The notes below the pieces were generated by a model. It was not told the DNA's origin. It did no database searches and was given only the letters and a program-made list of their open reading frames with translations. The translations under genes were made by a program, and so were the position numbers. From Gp7-AA10 sp035636095 (GTDB lineage Bacteria; Acidobacteriota; Thermoanaerobaculia; Gp7-AA8), in contig DASPZU010000025.1 of the NCBI GenBank assembly GCA_035636095.1, positions 134,876-198,875 of the forward strand: DNA of 64,000 bases. The letters run 5' to 3'. The stretch's first letter is position 1. The number at the start of each line of letters is the position of its first letter. Shown here piece by piece: positions 17,027 to 25,333 of the stretch.

Positions 17027-17518
17027 CTACCTTTTCGCCGACTTTCCTTTGCTGGTCGCGACGGGGAGGCCGGCGTCCTTCCAGCCGTTCCAGCCTCCCA
17101 GCAGAGCGGCGGTGTTCTTGATGCCGTGAGCGTTGAGATCCAGCACCGCACGGGCGCTGGTGTGCTCGGCCTCTCAGGCACAGTAGGTAATCAGGAACTT
17201 GTTCAGCGGGAGATCTTTGAACCGCTGTTGGAACTGGCTGAGCGGGATGTTGATCGCGCCGGGGAGATGTCCGAGGTCGAACGTGTCCTTCGATCGGACG
17301 TCGACATAGACGGCTTTCTTCTCCTTGACCATCTTCATCGCCTGGTCGCGGGAGATCCTGCGCGCGGTCGCGAGCTCGTCCTGGACGACGCTGGTCCCGG
17401 GCGCCGCCGGCGTTATCTGGACGGTTCCGGGGGTTGCCGGCTGCGGTGTCTTGTATTGCGCATCAGCGACGACAGCGATTGACGTTGCGGCGGCTGCTGC
17501 GATCAAAAGATGTTTCAA
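17027..17518 (-). CDS. Exported rhodanese-like protein with in-frame TGA: probable selenoprotein
   Basis: A 163-codon reading frame interrupted once by TGA at 17174-17176 (codon 115). Upstream are a signal peptide (MKHLLIAAAAATSIAVVADA), a proline-rich linker and the rhodanese start ISRDQAMKMVKEKKAVYVDVR. The segment LITYCA then meets the TGA. After it the same frame continues EAEHTSARAVLDLNAHGI, then AALLGGWNGWKDAGLPV, a normal rhodanese end, to TAG at 17027. Family members read YC[SA]CPNE.TSAR, so the TGA falls exactly on the conserved second Cys. A hairpin starts directly after the TGA. Selenocysteine insertion is the best explanation; a nonsense mutation or sequencing error is the alternative. 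It lies 12 bases after lepB. Confidence 0.75.
17135..17173 (-). promoter_or_regulatory. Candidate bacterial SECIS element
   Basis: In the mRNA, GAGGCCGAGC right after the UGA pairs with GCUGGAUCUC (two mismatches, one G-U). ACC/GGU closes an 11-base apical loop AGCGCCCGUGC after a 2-base bulge. The loop begins 15 bases after UGA and has G at its second position, matching the usual distance and loop-G rule for bacterial SECIS elements. The fold was worked out by hand. Confidence 0.6.
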
Positions 17519-17530
17519 CGAATCCCTCCA

Positions 17531-18190
17531 CTACTGAATCGGTTTGAAGAAACGGTTGAATCGCGGGGCGAAATAATGCGCCCGATCAAAGGAGAAAGCG
17601 ACTGCAGTTGCTTTGCCCACGATGCGGCGGCGGTCGATGAGACCGATGAATCGGCTGTCGTTGCTGTTGTCGCGATTGTCGCCCATGACGAAGTACCGGC
17701 CGGGCGGTACCACGATCGGGCTGAACGAACGGACCGCCGGGATTTGCGGCGTGAACATCACGCGATGCCTGCGGCCGGCGAGATTCTCCTCCACCACCAG
17801 CGAGCTTCCCTGTTCGCTGTCTTCCGCCGTGGCGATTTCTTTCCATTGGGCTGCGCGGCAGTTGACGAAAAGCTGGTTGTCGCGCATCTCGATTTTGTCG
17901 CCGGGGACGCCGACCACCCGTTTCACGAGCCGCGTGCCGTCGACGGGAGAGAAGAGCACCACGATGTCGCCGCGTTGCGGGTCGGCCCATTTCAAGAGCT
18001 CGAAGGTGGTGAAGGGGACTTTGAGGTCGTAAGCCAGCTTGTTGACGACCACGCGGTCGCCTTCTTCGATGGTCGGCTTCATCGAGCCGGTGGGGACGTC
18101 GTTCCAATCCGCCAAAGCCGAACGGAGCGAGCTGACGACGAGCAGCATCGCCAGGAAAATCCGGATCTCGTTGAGGACCTTCTTTCTCAC
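17531..18190 (-). CDS. lepB: Signal peptidase I (copy 1)
   Basis: A 219-residue type I signal peptidase that cleaves signal peptides at the outer face of the inner membrane. One N-terminal TM helix (about 10-27) is followed by box B PTGSMKPT with nucleophile Ser36. The general base is Lys90 in RLVKRVVGVPGD, and box E is GDNRDNSNDSR. It heads the operon with the exported rhodanese and the SRPBCC protein. The C-terminus ends FKPIQ, as does the second copy at 62364-62975, so they are paralogues. Confidence 0.93.
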   Translation of the reverse strand: MRKKVLNEIRIFLAMLLVVSSLRSALADWNDVPTGSMKPTIEEGDRVVVNKLAYDLKVPFTTFELLKWADPQRGDIVVLFSPVDGTRLVKRVVGVPGDKIEMRDNQLFVNCRAAQWKEIATAEDSEQGSSLVVEENLAGRRHRVMFTPQIPAVRSFSPIVVPPGRYFVMGDNRDNSNDSRFIGLIDRRRIVGKATAVAFSFDRAHYFAPRFNRFFKPIQ

Positions 18191-18247
18191 TCTCGATTTC
18201 CACGGAACAGCGCCGGGAGGTTTGTCATTGCAATAGACTCAAGGGCA

Positions 18248-19735
18248 ATGTCCCATCGTAGCGCGGTTCATGAACTGAAGACGCTCGTTCTGTCGTTTCA
18301 TTCCCTCCTTGCGGTTGAAACTGTGGAGGAGGAGCGGATACGCGCATTACTGATGGAAGTTGCCACCGACCTGCGGTTACCGTTCTACGAATGGTCCGTC
18401 ACGGAAGGGTTGCGGCGCCTTCGCGGCGCCACCATCGACATGACCCAGGACGCACTGACGGCCCTGCGCCATATCGACCGGCTTGACGGCGACGCGATCT
18501 ATCTTTTGAAGGACCTGGCGCCCCACCTTTCGACGGCCAGCGTCGCGCGCGCTCTGCGCGATCTGGCGCAGAAGCTGACATCGACGCGCTCGGCGCTGGT
18601 GCTGTCGGGCAACCCCATCGAGCTTCCCCCGGACATCGATGCCCTGGCGGTGCGGTTTCAGATGCAGTTTCCTGATGACGACGAGATTCGCGATCTGATT
18701 CGCTCCGTCATCGAAAGCGTGAGTGCCAGGCAGCGGGTCCGCGTCGATTTGAGCCGCGAAGATGCGCAGCGCATCGTTCGCGCGCTTTCGGGGCTCACCC
18801 TCAACCAGGCCCGGCAGGTCATCGCTTCGGCAATCGTCGATGACGGATGTCTCTCGGCAGAAGACCTCCACGTGATCATCAAGCGGAAGGGCGAGCTGAT
18901 CGAGCACGGGGGCGTACTCGAATTTTTTCCGGTCGATAGCAACAAATTCGAGCTGGGCGGATTCGGCCGGCTGAAGGCGTGGCTGGAAAGGGCCCGTATC
19001 GGATTCACCCCCGCCGCCCGTGAGCTCAATCTCGAGGCGCCGCGAGGAATTCTGCTGGTCGGTGTACAGGGCTGCGGAAAGTCGCTGGCGGCCAAATTCG
19101 TGGCACGGCAATGGGGAATGCCACTTCTCAAACTCGACGCCGGACGGCTTTACGACAAATACATCGGCGAGACGGAGCGAAATTTTCGCAAGGCCACCGG
19201 CCTCGCCGAAGCGATGGCGCCCGTCGTCCTGTGGATCGACGAAATCGAAAAAGTCTTTGCCCAGGGGGGTAGCGGAGAGTCGGACGGCGGATTGACGCAT
19301 CGCCTCTTTGGATCGTTTCTGACCTGGCTTCAGGAGAAGAATGCCGATGTCTTCGTGGTGGGCGCGGCGAATGATCTGATGAATGTTCCCCCCGAGCTGC
19401 TGCGCAAGGGACGCTTCGATGAGATTTTCTTCGTCGATCTTCCGACGCCCGATGAACGCAAGAAGATCCTCAGCATTCACCTGCTGCTGCGAAAGCAGGA
19501 TCCGGCGCCCTTCGATTTTGATGCCCTTGCCAAGGCCACCGAAGGATTCAGCGGCGCGGAGATCGAGCAGGTCGTGATCTCGGCGCTGTACCGTTCGCTG
19601 CAGAAGAAGGAATCACTCACGACCGAAGCGCTCATCGACGCAGCCAACAACACCGTGCCGCTCTCGATCGCACGCCGTGAAGACATCGAGGGGATCCGCG
19701 ACATGGCCAAAGGGCGATTCACCCCCGTCGCTTAG
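18248..19735 (+). CDS. AAA-family ATPase (Ycf46-like)
   Basis: A 495-residue protein resembling cyanobacterial/plastid Ycf46. The N-terminal half (1-240) is a degenerate AAA-like domain. The active AAA module has Walker A GVQGCGKS at 272-279, Walker B VVLWIDEIEK with Asp331/Glu332, the pore-like segment DKYIGETERNFRKA, and the arginine-finger region LLRKGRFDEIFFVDLP. A C-terminal FSGAEIEQVV lid follows. The ATG at 18248 was chosen; the frame stays open upstream through the antisense lepB gene but has no homology there. Its 3' end overlaps folE by 4 bases, tail to tail. Confidence 0.88.
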   Translation: MSHRSAVHELKTLVLSFHSLLAVETVEEERIRALLMEVATDLRLPFYEWSVTEGLRRLRGATIDMTQDALTALRHIDRLDGDAIYLLKDLAPHLSTASVARALRDLAQKLTSTRSALVLSGNPIELPPDIDALAVRFQMQFPDDDEIRDLIRSVIESVSARQRVRVDLSREDAQRIVRALSGLTLNQARQVIASAIVDDGCLSAEDLHVIIKRKGELIEHGGVLEFFPVDSNKFELGGFGRLKAWLERARIGFTPAARELNLEAPRGILLVGVQGCGKSLAAKFVARQWGMPLLKLDAGRLYDKYIGETERNFRKATGLAEAMAPVVLWIDEIEKVFAQGGSGESDGGLTHRLFGSFLTWLQEKNADVFVVGAANDLMNVPPELLRKGRFDEIFFVDLPTPDERKKILSIHLLLRKQDPAPFDFDALAKATEGFSGAEIEQVVISALYRSLQKKESLTTEALIDAANNTVPLSIARREDIEGIRDMAKGRFTPVA

Positions 19736-20415
19736 GCCGGATGCGTGCCGTGTTGCCCGCGGCGATTGACGATCGACATGAATTCCTGGCGCGTCCGCTC
19801 GTCGCTGAGGAAGTTGCCGCGCAGCACGTTGGTCTCCACGAAAGAAGACTCCTGCTCGACGCCGCGCATCACCATGCACATGTGCATTCCGCCCATCCAG
19901 ACCGCGAGCCCGCGCGGCTCGAGGATCCGCTCGATCATGTCGGCGACATCGTGTGCCAGATGCTCCTGCGACTGCAGCCGCCGCATGTGCACCTCGACGA
20001 TGCGAGGGATCTTCGAAGCGCCGATGATGGTCCGCTCCGGGATGTAGCCGACGATGAAGTGTCCAAAGAAGGGCAGGATGTGGTGCGCGCAAAGCGTTTT
20101 GTATGTTCCGCCGATGACGACCAGGTTCTGGCAATTCTCATCGGCAGCCGAACACGCTTTGCGGAACAGCGTCGATAAACGTTTGACGTCCGTAAAATCG
20201 TAGCCGCTGGTCATGGTGACCAACGACTCAGCCCATCGGCGCGGGGTCTCGCGGAGATTCTCGTCCTGGAGATCGACGTGTAGAAGGAGCAGGGCTTCGC
20301 GGAGATGTTGTTCGAGTTTCTCGCGATTGACCGAAGGGCGTGGAGTGAGCATCTGCCCCTGATCGGCCAGAAGGGCTTCCGTTCCATTTTGCAAGGCAAG
20401 ATCTGCGTTTTTCAT
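19732..20415 (-). CDS. folE: GTP cyclohydrolase I
   Basis: A 227-residue enzyme converting GTP to 7,8-dihydroneopterin triphosphate, the first step of folate/pterin synthesis. The zinc ligands sit in TLCAHHILPFFG and MGGMHMCMVMRGV. The block FVGYIP-like HFIVGYIPERTIIGASKIPRIVE and the C-terminal NVLRGNFLSDERTRQEFMSIV are typical of FolE. The ATG at 20415 is the latest start that keeps the N-terminal helix. It is divergent from the acyl-CoA dehydrogenase, sharing a 94-base regulatory gap. Confidence 0.93.
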   Translation of the reverse strand: MKNADLALQNGTEALLADQGQMLTPRPSVNREKLEQHLREALLLLHVDLQDENLRETPRRWAESLVTMTSGYDFTDVKRLSTLFRKACSAADENCQNLVVIGGTYKTLCAHHILPFFGHFIVGYIPERTIIGASKIPRIVEVHMRRLQSQEHLAHDVADMIERILEPRGLAVWMGGMHMCMVMRGVEQESSFVETNVLRGNFLSDERTRQEFMSIVNRRGQHGTHPA

Positions 20416-20436
20416 GGCCGCGAGATTGTACGACGG

Positions 20437-20466
20437 TTGACAACTGAATGAGCGTTCATTCATACT
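20437..20466 (+). promoter_or_regulatory. fadE promoter with FadR-like operator in the spacer
   Basis: A consensus -35 box TTGACA (20437-20442) is followed after 18 bases by CATACT (20461-20466). The spacer is filled by the near-perfect palindrome TGAATGAGCGTTCATTCA (20445-20462). That form closely matches the operator of TetR-type fatty-acid regulators such as Bacillus FadR (TGAATGA-N4-TCATTCA). Repressor binding would block the promoter. No tetR gene is in the window. Confidence 0.7.
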
Positions 20467-20509
20467 TGCTGTGCGGCTTGTACTGCCTGCTTGCTGAAGG
20501 AGTCTTTCA

Positions 20510-22402
20510 ATGGCGGAAGTCAAAACCCAGGGCGCGGTCGACGCGATGGAGGTTGCCGAAGCCTCTCGCGAGACCGAATGGGAAAAACCCTCGTTCGTCG
20601 GACAGCTCTTCCTCGGCAATCTCGATGTGAACCTGATTCATCCCTTCCCCGAACAGCCGGCAGAGGACAAGGCTGTCGGCGATGCGTACCTGCCCAAGCT
20701 CGAACGCTTCCTGGCCGAACGCGTCGACGCCGACAAGATCGACGAGCAGGGTGAATACGACTACTCGCTATTCGACGGATTCACCGAGTTAGGCGCCTGG
20801 GGCATGAAGATCCCCAAGGAGTACGGCGGACTCGGATTCAGCGCCACGAATTACAACCGCGCCATCGGACTGGTCGCGACGTGGTGCGGGTCGACGGTGG
20901 CGTGGCTCTCCGCGCATCAATCGATCGGCGTTCCGCAACCGCTGAAACTCTTCGGCACGAAAGAGCAAAAAGAAAAATGGCTGCCCCGGCTCGCGAAAGG
21001 TGCGATCTCTGCATTCGCGCTGACCGAGCCGGGCGTGGGAAGTGATCCCGCCAAGATGGAGACTCACGCCGTACCGTCGCCGGACGGAAAGGGATGGATT
21101 CTCAACGGCGAAAAGCTGTGGTGCACCAACGGTCTGAAGGCCGAGGTGATCGTGGTGATGGCGCGGACGGCGCCGAAGATCGTGAAGGGGAAAGAGAAAA
21201 AGCAGATTACGGCCTTCATTCTCGAAATGAATACGCCCGGCGTCGAGATCGCGCACCGCTGTCAGTTCATGGGATTGCGCGGCATCGGCAACGTCCTGAT
21301 CCGCTTCAAGGACGTTTTCATTCCGAAAGAAAATTTGCTGTGGGAAGAAGGACAGGGACTCAAGCTCGCACTCATCACGTTGAACACCGGCCGCCTGACC
21401 ATTCCGGCGGGGTGCGCGGCGGGCAGCCGGCGAATGCTCGAGATCGCGCAGGAGTGGGCGAACGAGCGCGTGCAATGGGGCGCGCCAATCGGGAAACATG
21501 AAGCGATCGCCGCCAAGATCGCGTGGATGGCGTCGCACACCTTCGCGATGGAAGCGATCGTCTGGCTGACCTCGGGACTCTCCGATCGCGGCGACGTCGA
21601 TCTCCGCCTCGAAGCAGCCATGGCGAAGTTGTTCAACACCGAGACGGCCTGGCAATGCGTCGATCATCTTCTCCAGATTCGCGGCGGACGCGGATTCGAA
21701 ACCGCCCAGTCGCTGCGCGAACGCGGCGAAAAAGGCTTTCCGGTCGAGCGGATCATGCGCGACATGCGCATCAATCGCATCTTCGAGGGAACGAGCGAGA
21801 TTCAGCATCTCTTCATCGCGCGCGAAGCCGTCGATCCGCACATGAAGCGCGGCTACAAAATCCTGCAGCCCGAAACGCCTGCGAAAGAAAAGCTCGCCGC
21901 GGCTGCGAAGGCGGGCGCGCACTACGCCGCCTGGTACCCCACCCGTTACCTCGGCTGGTCGCGGTACCCGAAGTTCGGCGAATTTGGACCGCTGTCGGGC
22001 CACATGGGCTATGTCGAGCGGACTTCGCGGCACCTCTCGCGATCGATCTTTCACGCCATGATGCGCTTTCAGGCCAAGCTCGAGCGCAAGCAGATGGTGC
22101 TGTTCCGCATCGTCGACATCGGGACGGATCTGTTCGCGATGTCGGCAGCGATCAGCTACGCCACCATGCTCGCCAAGAAGGGTCAGAAGAACGCCATCGA
22201 TCTCGCGGACGTCTTCTGCCGCGAGGCGCGCATGCGCGTCGAGGCGAACTTCAGCAACCTGTTCACCGATCACGACGACGCCGCATACCGGCTGGTGACG
22301 AAGCTGCTGAAAGGCGAATACGACTGGTTCAAAGGCCGGATGGTCGAGCCCGTCACGGCCACGGCCGAGCAGGTCGAAGAAGCGATCCGCAAGCTGGCTT
22401 AG
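20510..22402 (+). CDS. Acyl-CoA dehydrogenase
   Basis: A 630-residue FAD-dependent acyl-CoA dehydrogenase of the long (VLCAD-like) type, catalysing the first step of fatty-acid beta-oxidation. Blocks seen: IPKEYGGLGFS, FALTEPGVGSD, LNGEKLWCTNG, RGGRGFETA, and the catalytic base Glu426 in IFEGTSEIQHLF. A C-terminal helical extension of about 170 residues follows. AAGGAG at 20497-20502 precedes the ATG. A fatty-acid-type palindromic operator sits in its promoter. The last 4 bases overlap the small zinc protein on the other strand. Confidence 0.93.
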   Translation: MAEVKTQGAVDAMEVAEASRETEWEKPSFVGQLFLGNLDVNLIHPFPEQPAEDKAVGDAYLPKLERFLAERVDADKIDEQGEYDYSLFDGFTELGAWGMKIPKEYGGLGFSATNYNRAIGLVATWCGSTVAWLSAHQSIGVPQPLKLFGTKEQKEKWLPRLAKGAISAFALTEPGVGSDPAKMETHAVPSPDGKGWILNGEKLWCTNGLKAEVIVVMARTAPKIVKGKEKKQITAFILEMNTPGVEIAHRCQFMGLRGIGNVLIRFKDVFIPKENLLWEEGQGLKLALITLNTGRLTIPAGCAAGSRRMLEIAQEWANERVQWGAPIGKHEAIAAKIAWMASHTFAMEAIVWLTSGLSDRGDVDLRLEAAMAKLFNTETAWQCVDHLLQIRGGRGFETAQSLRERGEKGFPVERIMRDMRINRIFEGTSEIQHLFIAREAVDPHMKRGYKILQPETPAKEKLAAAAKAGAHYAAWYPTRYLGWSRYPKFGEFGPLSGHMGYVERTSRHLSRSIFHAMMRFQAKLERKQMVLFRIVDIGTDLFAMSAAISYATMLAKKGQKNAIDLADVFCREARMRVEANFSNLFTDHDDAAYRLVTKLLKGEYDWFKGRMVEPVTATAEQVEEAIRKLA

Positions 22403-22611
22403 AACTTGGCGGCGTCGTCGCGGGTCTCGTGACCTTCGTACTTCGCGAGACAAGCGCCGCAGATCATCACCAGCGATGCGCCGGGGCGCGGAGCCCATCC
22501 CTGCGCGGTGACGCAGTGCGTGAACGCGGCCCGATATTCTTCGGGCATCTCGCCGACGATCTCGCATGTGCGGCCGCAATCACCGCACACCAGCCGCGTG
22601 CGGCCTTCCAT
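22399..22611 (-). CDS. Small Cys-rich (putative zinc) protein
   Basis: A 70-residue hypothetical protein with paired cysteines (CGDC near residues 9-12 and CGAC near 51-54) plus two single Cys, a zinc-ribbon-like arrangement. It is convergent with the acyl-CoA dehydrogenase (4-base overlap) and divergent from the FHA protein (27-base gap). No family is recognised; the Cys pattern and tight packing support a real gene. Confidence 0.6.
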   Translation of the reverse strand: MEGRTRLVCGDCGRTCEIVGEMPEEYRAAFTHCVTAQGWAPRPGASLVMICGACLAKYEGHETRDDAAKF

Positions 22612-22638
22612 CGCTGCATTGTATTATCGTCAACGATC

Positions 22639-23217
22639 GTGATCATTGAGTGCACGAACTGTCACGCACGCTACCAGTACGATGAGGATCGCTTCGAGCG
22701 CAAGCCCTCCAAAAAGATCAAGTGCGCGAAGTGCGGAACCATTTTCGAGATCCGTAATCCTGCCTTTGCGGCAGCAAAAGAATCCGAGCCGAAGAGCGGC
22801 GACTCGACCTTCCACAAACGCCAACAACTGAAGAAAGCCGAGACCACGGACGAAGCGATTCCGACCGGTCAGGAGAAGCAGATCGGCAAAGTCGCCGGGC
22901 CGCAGATGCCGGAAGGGAAGCGCTTGTCGCTGGCGGTCATCAACGGTCCCGATGCCGGCAGCGTATATCGCATCGAGAAGCCGCGCGTGACAATTGGAAG
23001 AACAGGCGCCGATCTGGCGCTCAGCGACAGCGAAGTCTCTCGCAACCACGCCGCCGTCGAGATCCGCGACATGACCTATATCGTCGAAGATCTGAAGTCG
23101 ACCAACGGCACGCTGATCGAGGGCGAAAGAATCGCCGGCCAGACCGAGATTCAGAACCATTCCGAGTTCACCATCGGTGGGACGACGTTGATGTTGATCG
23201 TCACTGAGGACGTGTGA
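22639..23217 (+). CDS. Zinc-ribbon plus FHA domain protein
   Basis: A 192-residue protein. Residues 1-40 form an MJ0042-type zinc ribbon (CTNC...CAKC); a charged linker follows. Residues about 100-190 are an FHA domain with GRTGADLAL, SEVSRNHAAVEI and DLKSTNGT, which reads phosphothreonine. The GTG start at 22639 places the zinc ribbon at the N-terminus, as in its family; the longer frame upstream is a shadow of the acyl-CoA dehydrogenase. Its stop overlaps the permease start (GTGA), so it is co-translated with the polysaccharide exporter and may regulate it. Confidence 0.85.
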   Translation: MIIECTNCHARYQYDEDRFERKPSKKIKCAKCGTIFEIRNPAFAAAKESEPKSGDSTFHKRQQLKKAETTDEAIPTGQEKQIGKVAGPQMPEGKRLSLAVINGPDAGSVYRIEKPRVTIGRTGADLALSDSEVSRNHAAVEIRDMTYIVEDLKSTNGTLIEGERIAGQTEIQNHSEFTIGGTTLMLIVTEDV

Positions 23218-24005
23218 ATGAATTCGCGACCCTCTATCGCTACCGTCAGCTTCTGGCTGCGCTGACGGCCCGCGACCTCAAGGCCCGCTACCGCGGCTCG
23301 ATCCTCGGCTTTTTCTGGTCGCTCGCCAATCCGCTGCTCCTTCTCAGCGTCTACACCGTGGTCTTCACGATCTTTTTTCCCCAGCAGATCGTGCGACCCT
23401 ATCCGCTCTTCCTTTTCGCGGGAATTCTGCCGTGGACATTCTTTTCGGCGGCCGTGCTCGAGTCGACGAATTCGATCTCCGCCAATGCCGCTCTGATCAA
23501 GAAGGTGATGTTTCCGGCCGAGACCCTGCCGCTGGTGGTGGTGCTGTCGCATCTGGTCCACTTCGCGCTGGCCCTGCCGATCCTGTTCGTGGCAATGTCG
23601 ATCTATGCGTGGTTAGGCCAGGCGACGATTCCTGCAACTGCCGCGCTCGTTCCTTTTCTGATGCTGCTCCAGACGATTTTCGTCGCAGGCATCGTCATGG
23701 CTGTTTCGTCGGCGGCAGTCCTGCTGCGCGACCTGCGCGACATCATTGCCAATCTGATACAGCTCGGATTCTTCATCACGCCCATCATTTACCTCATCGA
23801 CAACATTCCATCGCGCCCACTGCGGGCGCTTTTGCGACTCAATCCCATGACGCCGTTCGTGGTGTCGTATCAGGACGTCTTGTTCTTCGGTCATCTTCCC
23901 GGGCTTTCCGACACGCTGTTGATGGTGGCGTACGCTTTCGCCTCGATGATGCTGGGCGTCTTCGTGTTCGACCGCTTGCGCGACACCCTGGCGGAGGCCA
24001 TCTGA
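23214..24005 (+). CDS. ABC-2 polysaccharide export permease (Wzm-like)
   Basis: A 263-residue, six-TM permease of the O-antigen/teichoic-acid export type. The N-terminus LTARDLKARYRGSILGFFWSLANPLLLL is diagnostic of Wzm/TagG. Together with the following ATPase it moves lipid-linked polysaccharide across the inner membrane. The GTG at 23214 overlaps the FHA stop. Its TGA (24003-24005) lies within the start region of the ATPase gene. Confidence 0.92.
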   Translation: MNEFATLYRYRQLLAALTARDLKARYRGSILGFFWSLANPLLLLSVYTVVFTIFFPQQIVRPYPLFLFAGILPWTFFSAAVLESTNSISANAALIKKVMFPAETLPLVVVLSHLVHFALALPILFVAMSIYAWLGQATIPATAALVPFLMLLQTIFVAGIVMAVSSAAVLLRDLRDIIANLIQLGFFITPIIYLIDNIPSRPLRALLRLNPMTPFVVSYQDVLFFGHLPGLSDTLLMVAYAFASMMLGVFVFDRLRDTLAEAI

Positions 24006-25333
24006 GTTACGCCATCGCGATCGAGAATGTCTCGAAAAGCTACCGGCTTTGGGGGCGCGGTTCGCAGTTCGCGACCCTCAAGAGCGCGCTCCTCAAGCGC
24101 GATCTCAAGCTGACGCCGGAGGCCAGCGTGGCGGCGCTGACCCGTCTCGCCTTCGTGGTCGATCGCGGCGAGGCATTCGGAATCATCGGACGCAACGGCT
24201 CGGGAAAATCGACGCTGCTGAAGGTGATTTCAGGAATCCTGAAGCCGACCAGCGGCATCGTGCGCGTCAACGGGCGGATCGCGGCGCTCATCGAGCTGGG
24301 CGCCGGTTTTCATCCCGAGATCACCGGCCGCGAAAACATCGTCATCAACGGCATCATGCTCGGCCTTTCGAAGCGTGAGATCGAGAAGCGCTTCGACGCC
24401 ATCGTGGAGTTCTCCGGCATCGGCGAATTCATCGATCAGCCTGTGAAGACCTATTCGTCGGGCATGTACGTCCGGCTCGGATTCGCGGTGGCGGTACACG
24501 TCGATCCCGAGATTTTGCTGATCGATGAGGTGCTGGCGGTCGGCGATGAAGAGTTCTCGCAGAAATGCATCGCCAAGATTCAGGAGATGAAATATCGCGG
24601 AGTGACGCTCCTCTTCGTGACCCATCAGCTCGATCAGGTGCGAAATCTCTGCGATCGCGCGCTGTGGCTCGATCGCGGGGAGGCGAAAGCCATCGGCGAT
24701 CCGGTCCGCGTCGTCGACGACTATTTGCAGGCGGTCAGTGGAAGTGTGGGAGCCGGCGCCCCCGCCGGCTCCGCGGCGGGCGAGGCGCCCGCCGCCACAC
24801 CAAAGGAGGAGGAGGAGCGGTGGGGCTCCGGCGAGGTTGTGCTCAAGCGCGTTGCGCTCACTGATGACAAAGGCCGCGAGCTCGTTGCGCTGGGCGCCGG
24901 CAGTGCCGTGGCCATCGAAATGGATGTCGAGGTCCGCGTTCCGCAGGACGATTTCGTCTTCGGCGTCGGGATCTATCACGCCGATGGTGCCTGTATTTAC
25001 GGCACGAACACCGACCTGGAAGGGCTGATGCCGCAACATCTCGACGCGAACGGCCGGGTGCGATTCGTCATGCCGTCGCTCGATCTGGTCGCAGGGACTT
25101 ATCGCGTCGACGCCGCCGTGCACACGCGCAACGGCCGCGCGTTCGATTATCGCCGCGGCGTGTTGCGCTTCGTGGTCGGATCGCGCGTGCACGACATCGG
25201 CGTCTATCGCCCGAAACATCAATGGAAATTCGAGGGGGGGATCGCGTTCCGCGAGATCGACAACCTCAAACGCAATGTCCCGGCCGCAGTCGTGGAGGCT
25301 TTGCAATCATCGGAGAAGAAAAAGAAGTCCTGA
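24002..25333 (+). CDS. Polysaccharide export ATPase (Wzt-like) with C-terminal binding domain
   Basis: About 443 residues. The ABC domain has Walker A GRNGSGKS near 63, ELGAGFHPEITGREN, signature YSSGMYVRLG and Walker B ILLIDEVLAVGD. The C-terminal beta-sandwich (about 275-425) is the Wzt glycan-recognition type. Between them, 24744-24800 is an in-frame 57-base repeat. The frame has no ATG/GTG/TTG before the first beta strand. The expected start (SYAIAIENVSKSY) is preceded by CTG overlapping the permease TGA as CTGA, with GGAGG 4 bases upstream, so a CTG start at 24002 is proposed. Internal GTG starts would remove part of the nucleotide-binding fold. Confidence 0.85.
   Translation: MSYAIAIENVSKSYRLWGRGSQFATLKSALLKRDLKLTPEASVAALTRLAFVVDRGEAFGIIGRNGSGKSTLLKVISGILKPTSGIVRVNGRIAALIELGAGFHPEITGRENIVINGIMLGLSKREIEKRFDAIVEFSGIGEFIDQPVKTYSSGMYVRLGFAVAVHVDPEILLIDEVLAVGDEEFSQKCIAKIQEMKYRGVTLLFVTHQLDQVRNLCDRALWLDRGEAKAIGDPVRVVDDYLQAVSGSVGAGAPAGSAAGEAPAATPKEEEERWGSGEVVLKRVALTDDKGRELVALGAGSAVAIEMDVEVRVPQDDFVFGVGIYHADGACIYGTNTDLEGLMPQHLDANGRVRFVMPSLDLVAGTYRVDAAVHTRNGRAFDYRRGVLRFVVGSRVHDIGVYRPKHQWKFEGGIAFREIDNLKRNVPAAVVEALQSSEKKKKS
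24744..24800. repeat. 57-base GC-rich repeat, family B, in frame inside wzt
   Basis: It begins GTGTGGGAGCCGGCGCC and ends GCGCCCGCCGCCACAC. It is internally palindromic (GCCGGCGCCC/CCGCCGGC; GCGGCGGGCG/CGCCCGCCGC). It encodes VGAGAPAGSAAGEAPAATP between the ABC and C-terminal domains. The second copy is in the helicase gene at 30736-30792, has the same length and is read in the same frame. Confidence 0.85.

Noticed and set aside
17510..18247. Long N-terminal extension of the AAA ATPase frame
   Set aside because: It is antisense to lepB, has no homology and its codons mirror the lepB gene; ATG 18248 with a ribosome site is the natural start.
20789..22579. 596-codon frame antisense to the acyl-CoA dehydrogenase
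   Set aside because: No family signature, basic composition, fully opposite a clear enzyme gene.
24230..25306. 358-codon frame antisense to wzt
   Set aside because: Shadow of the wzt coding strand; no domain seen.
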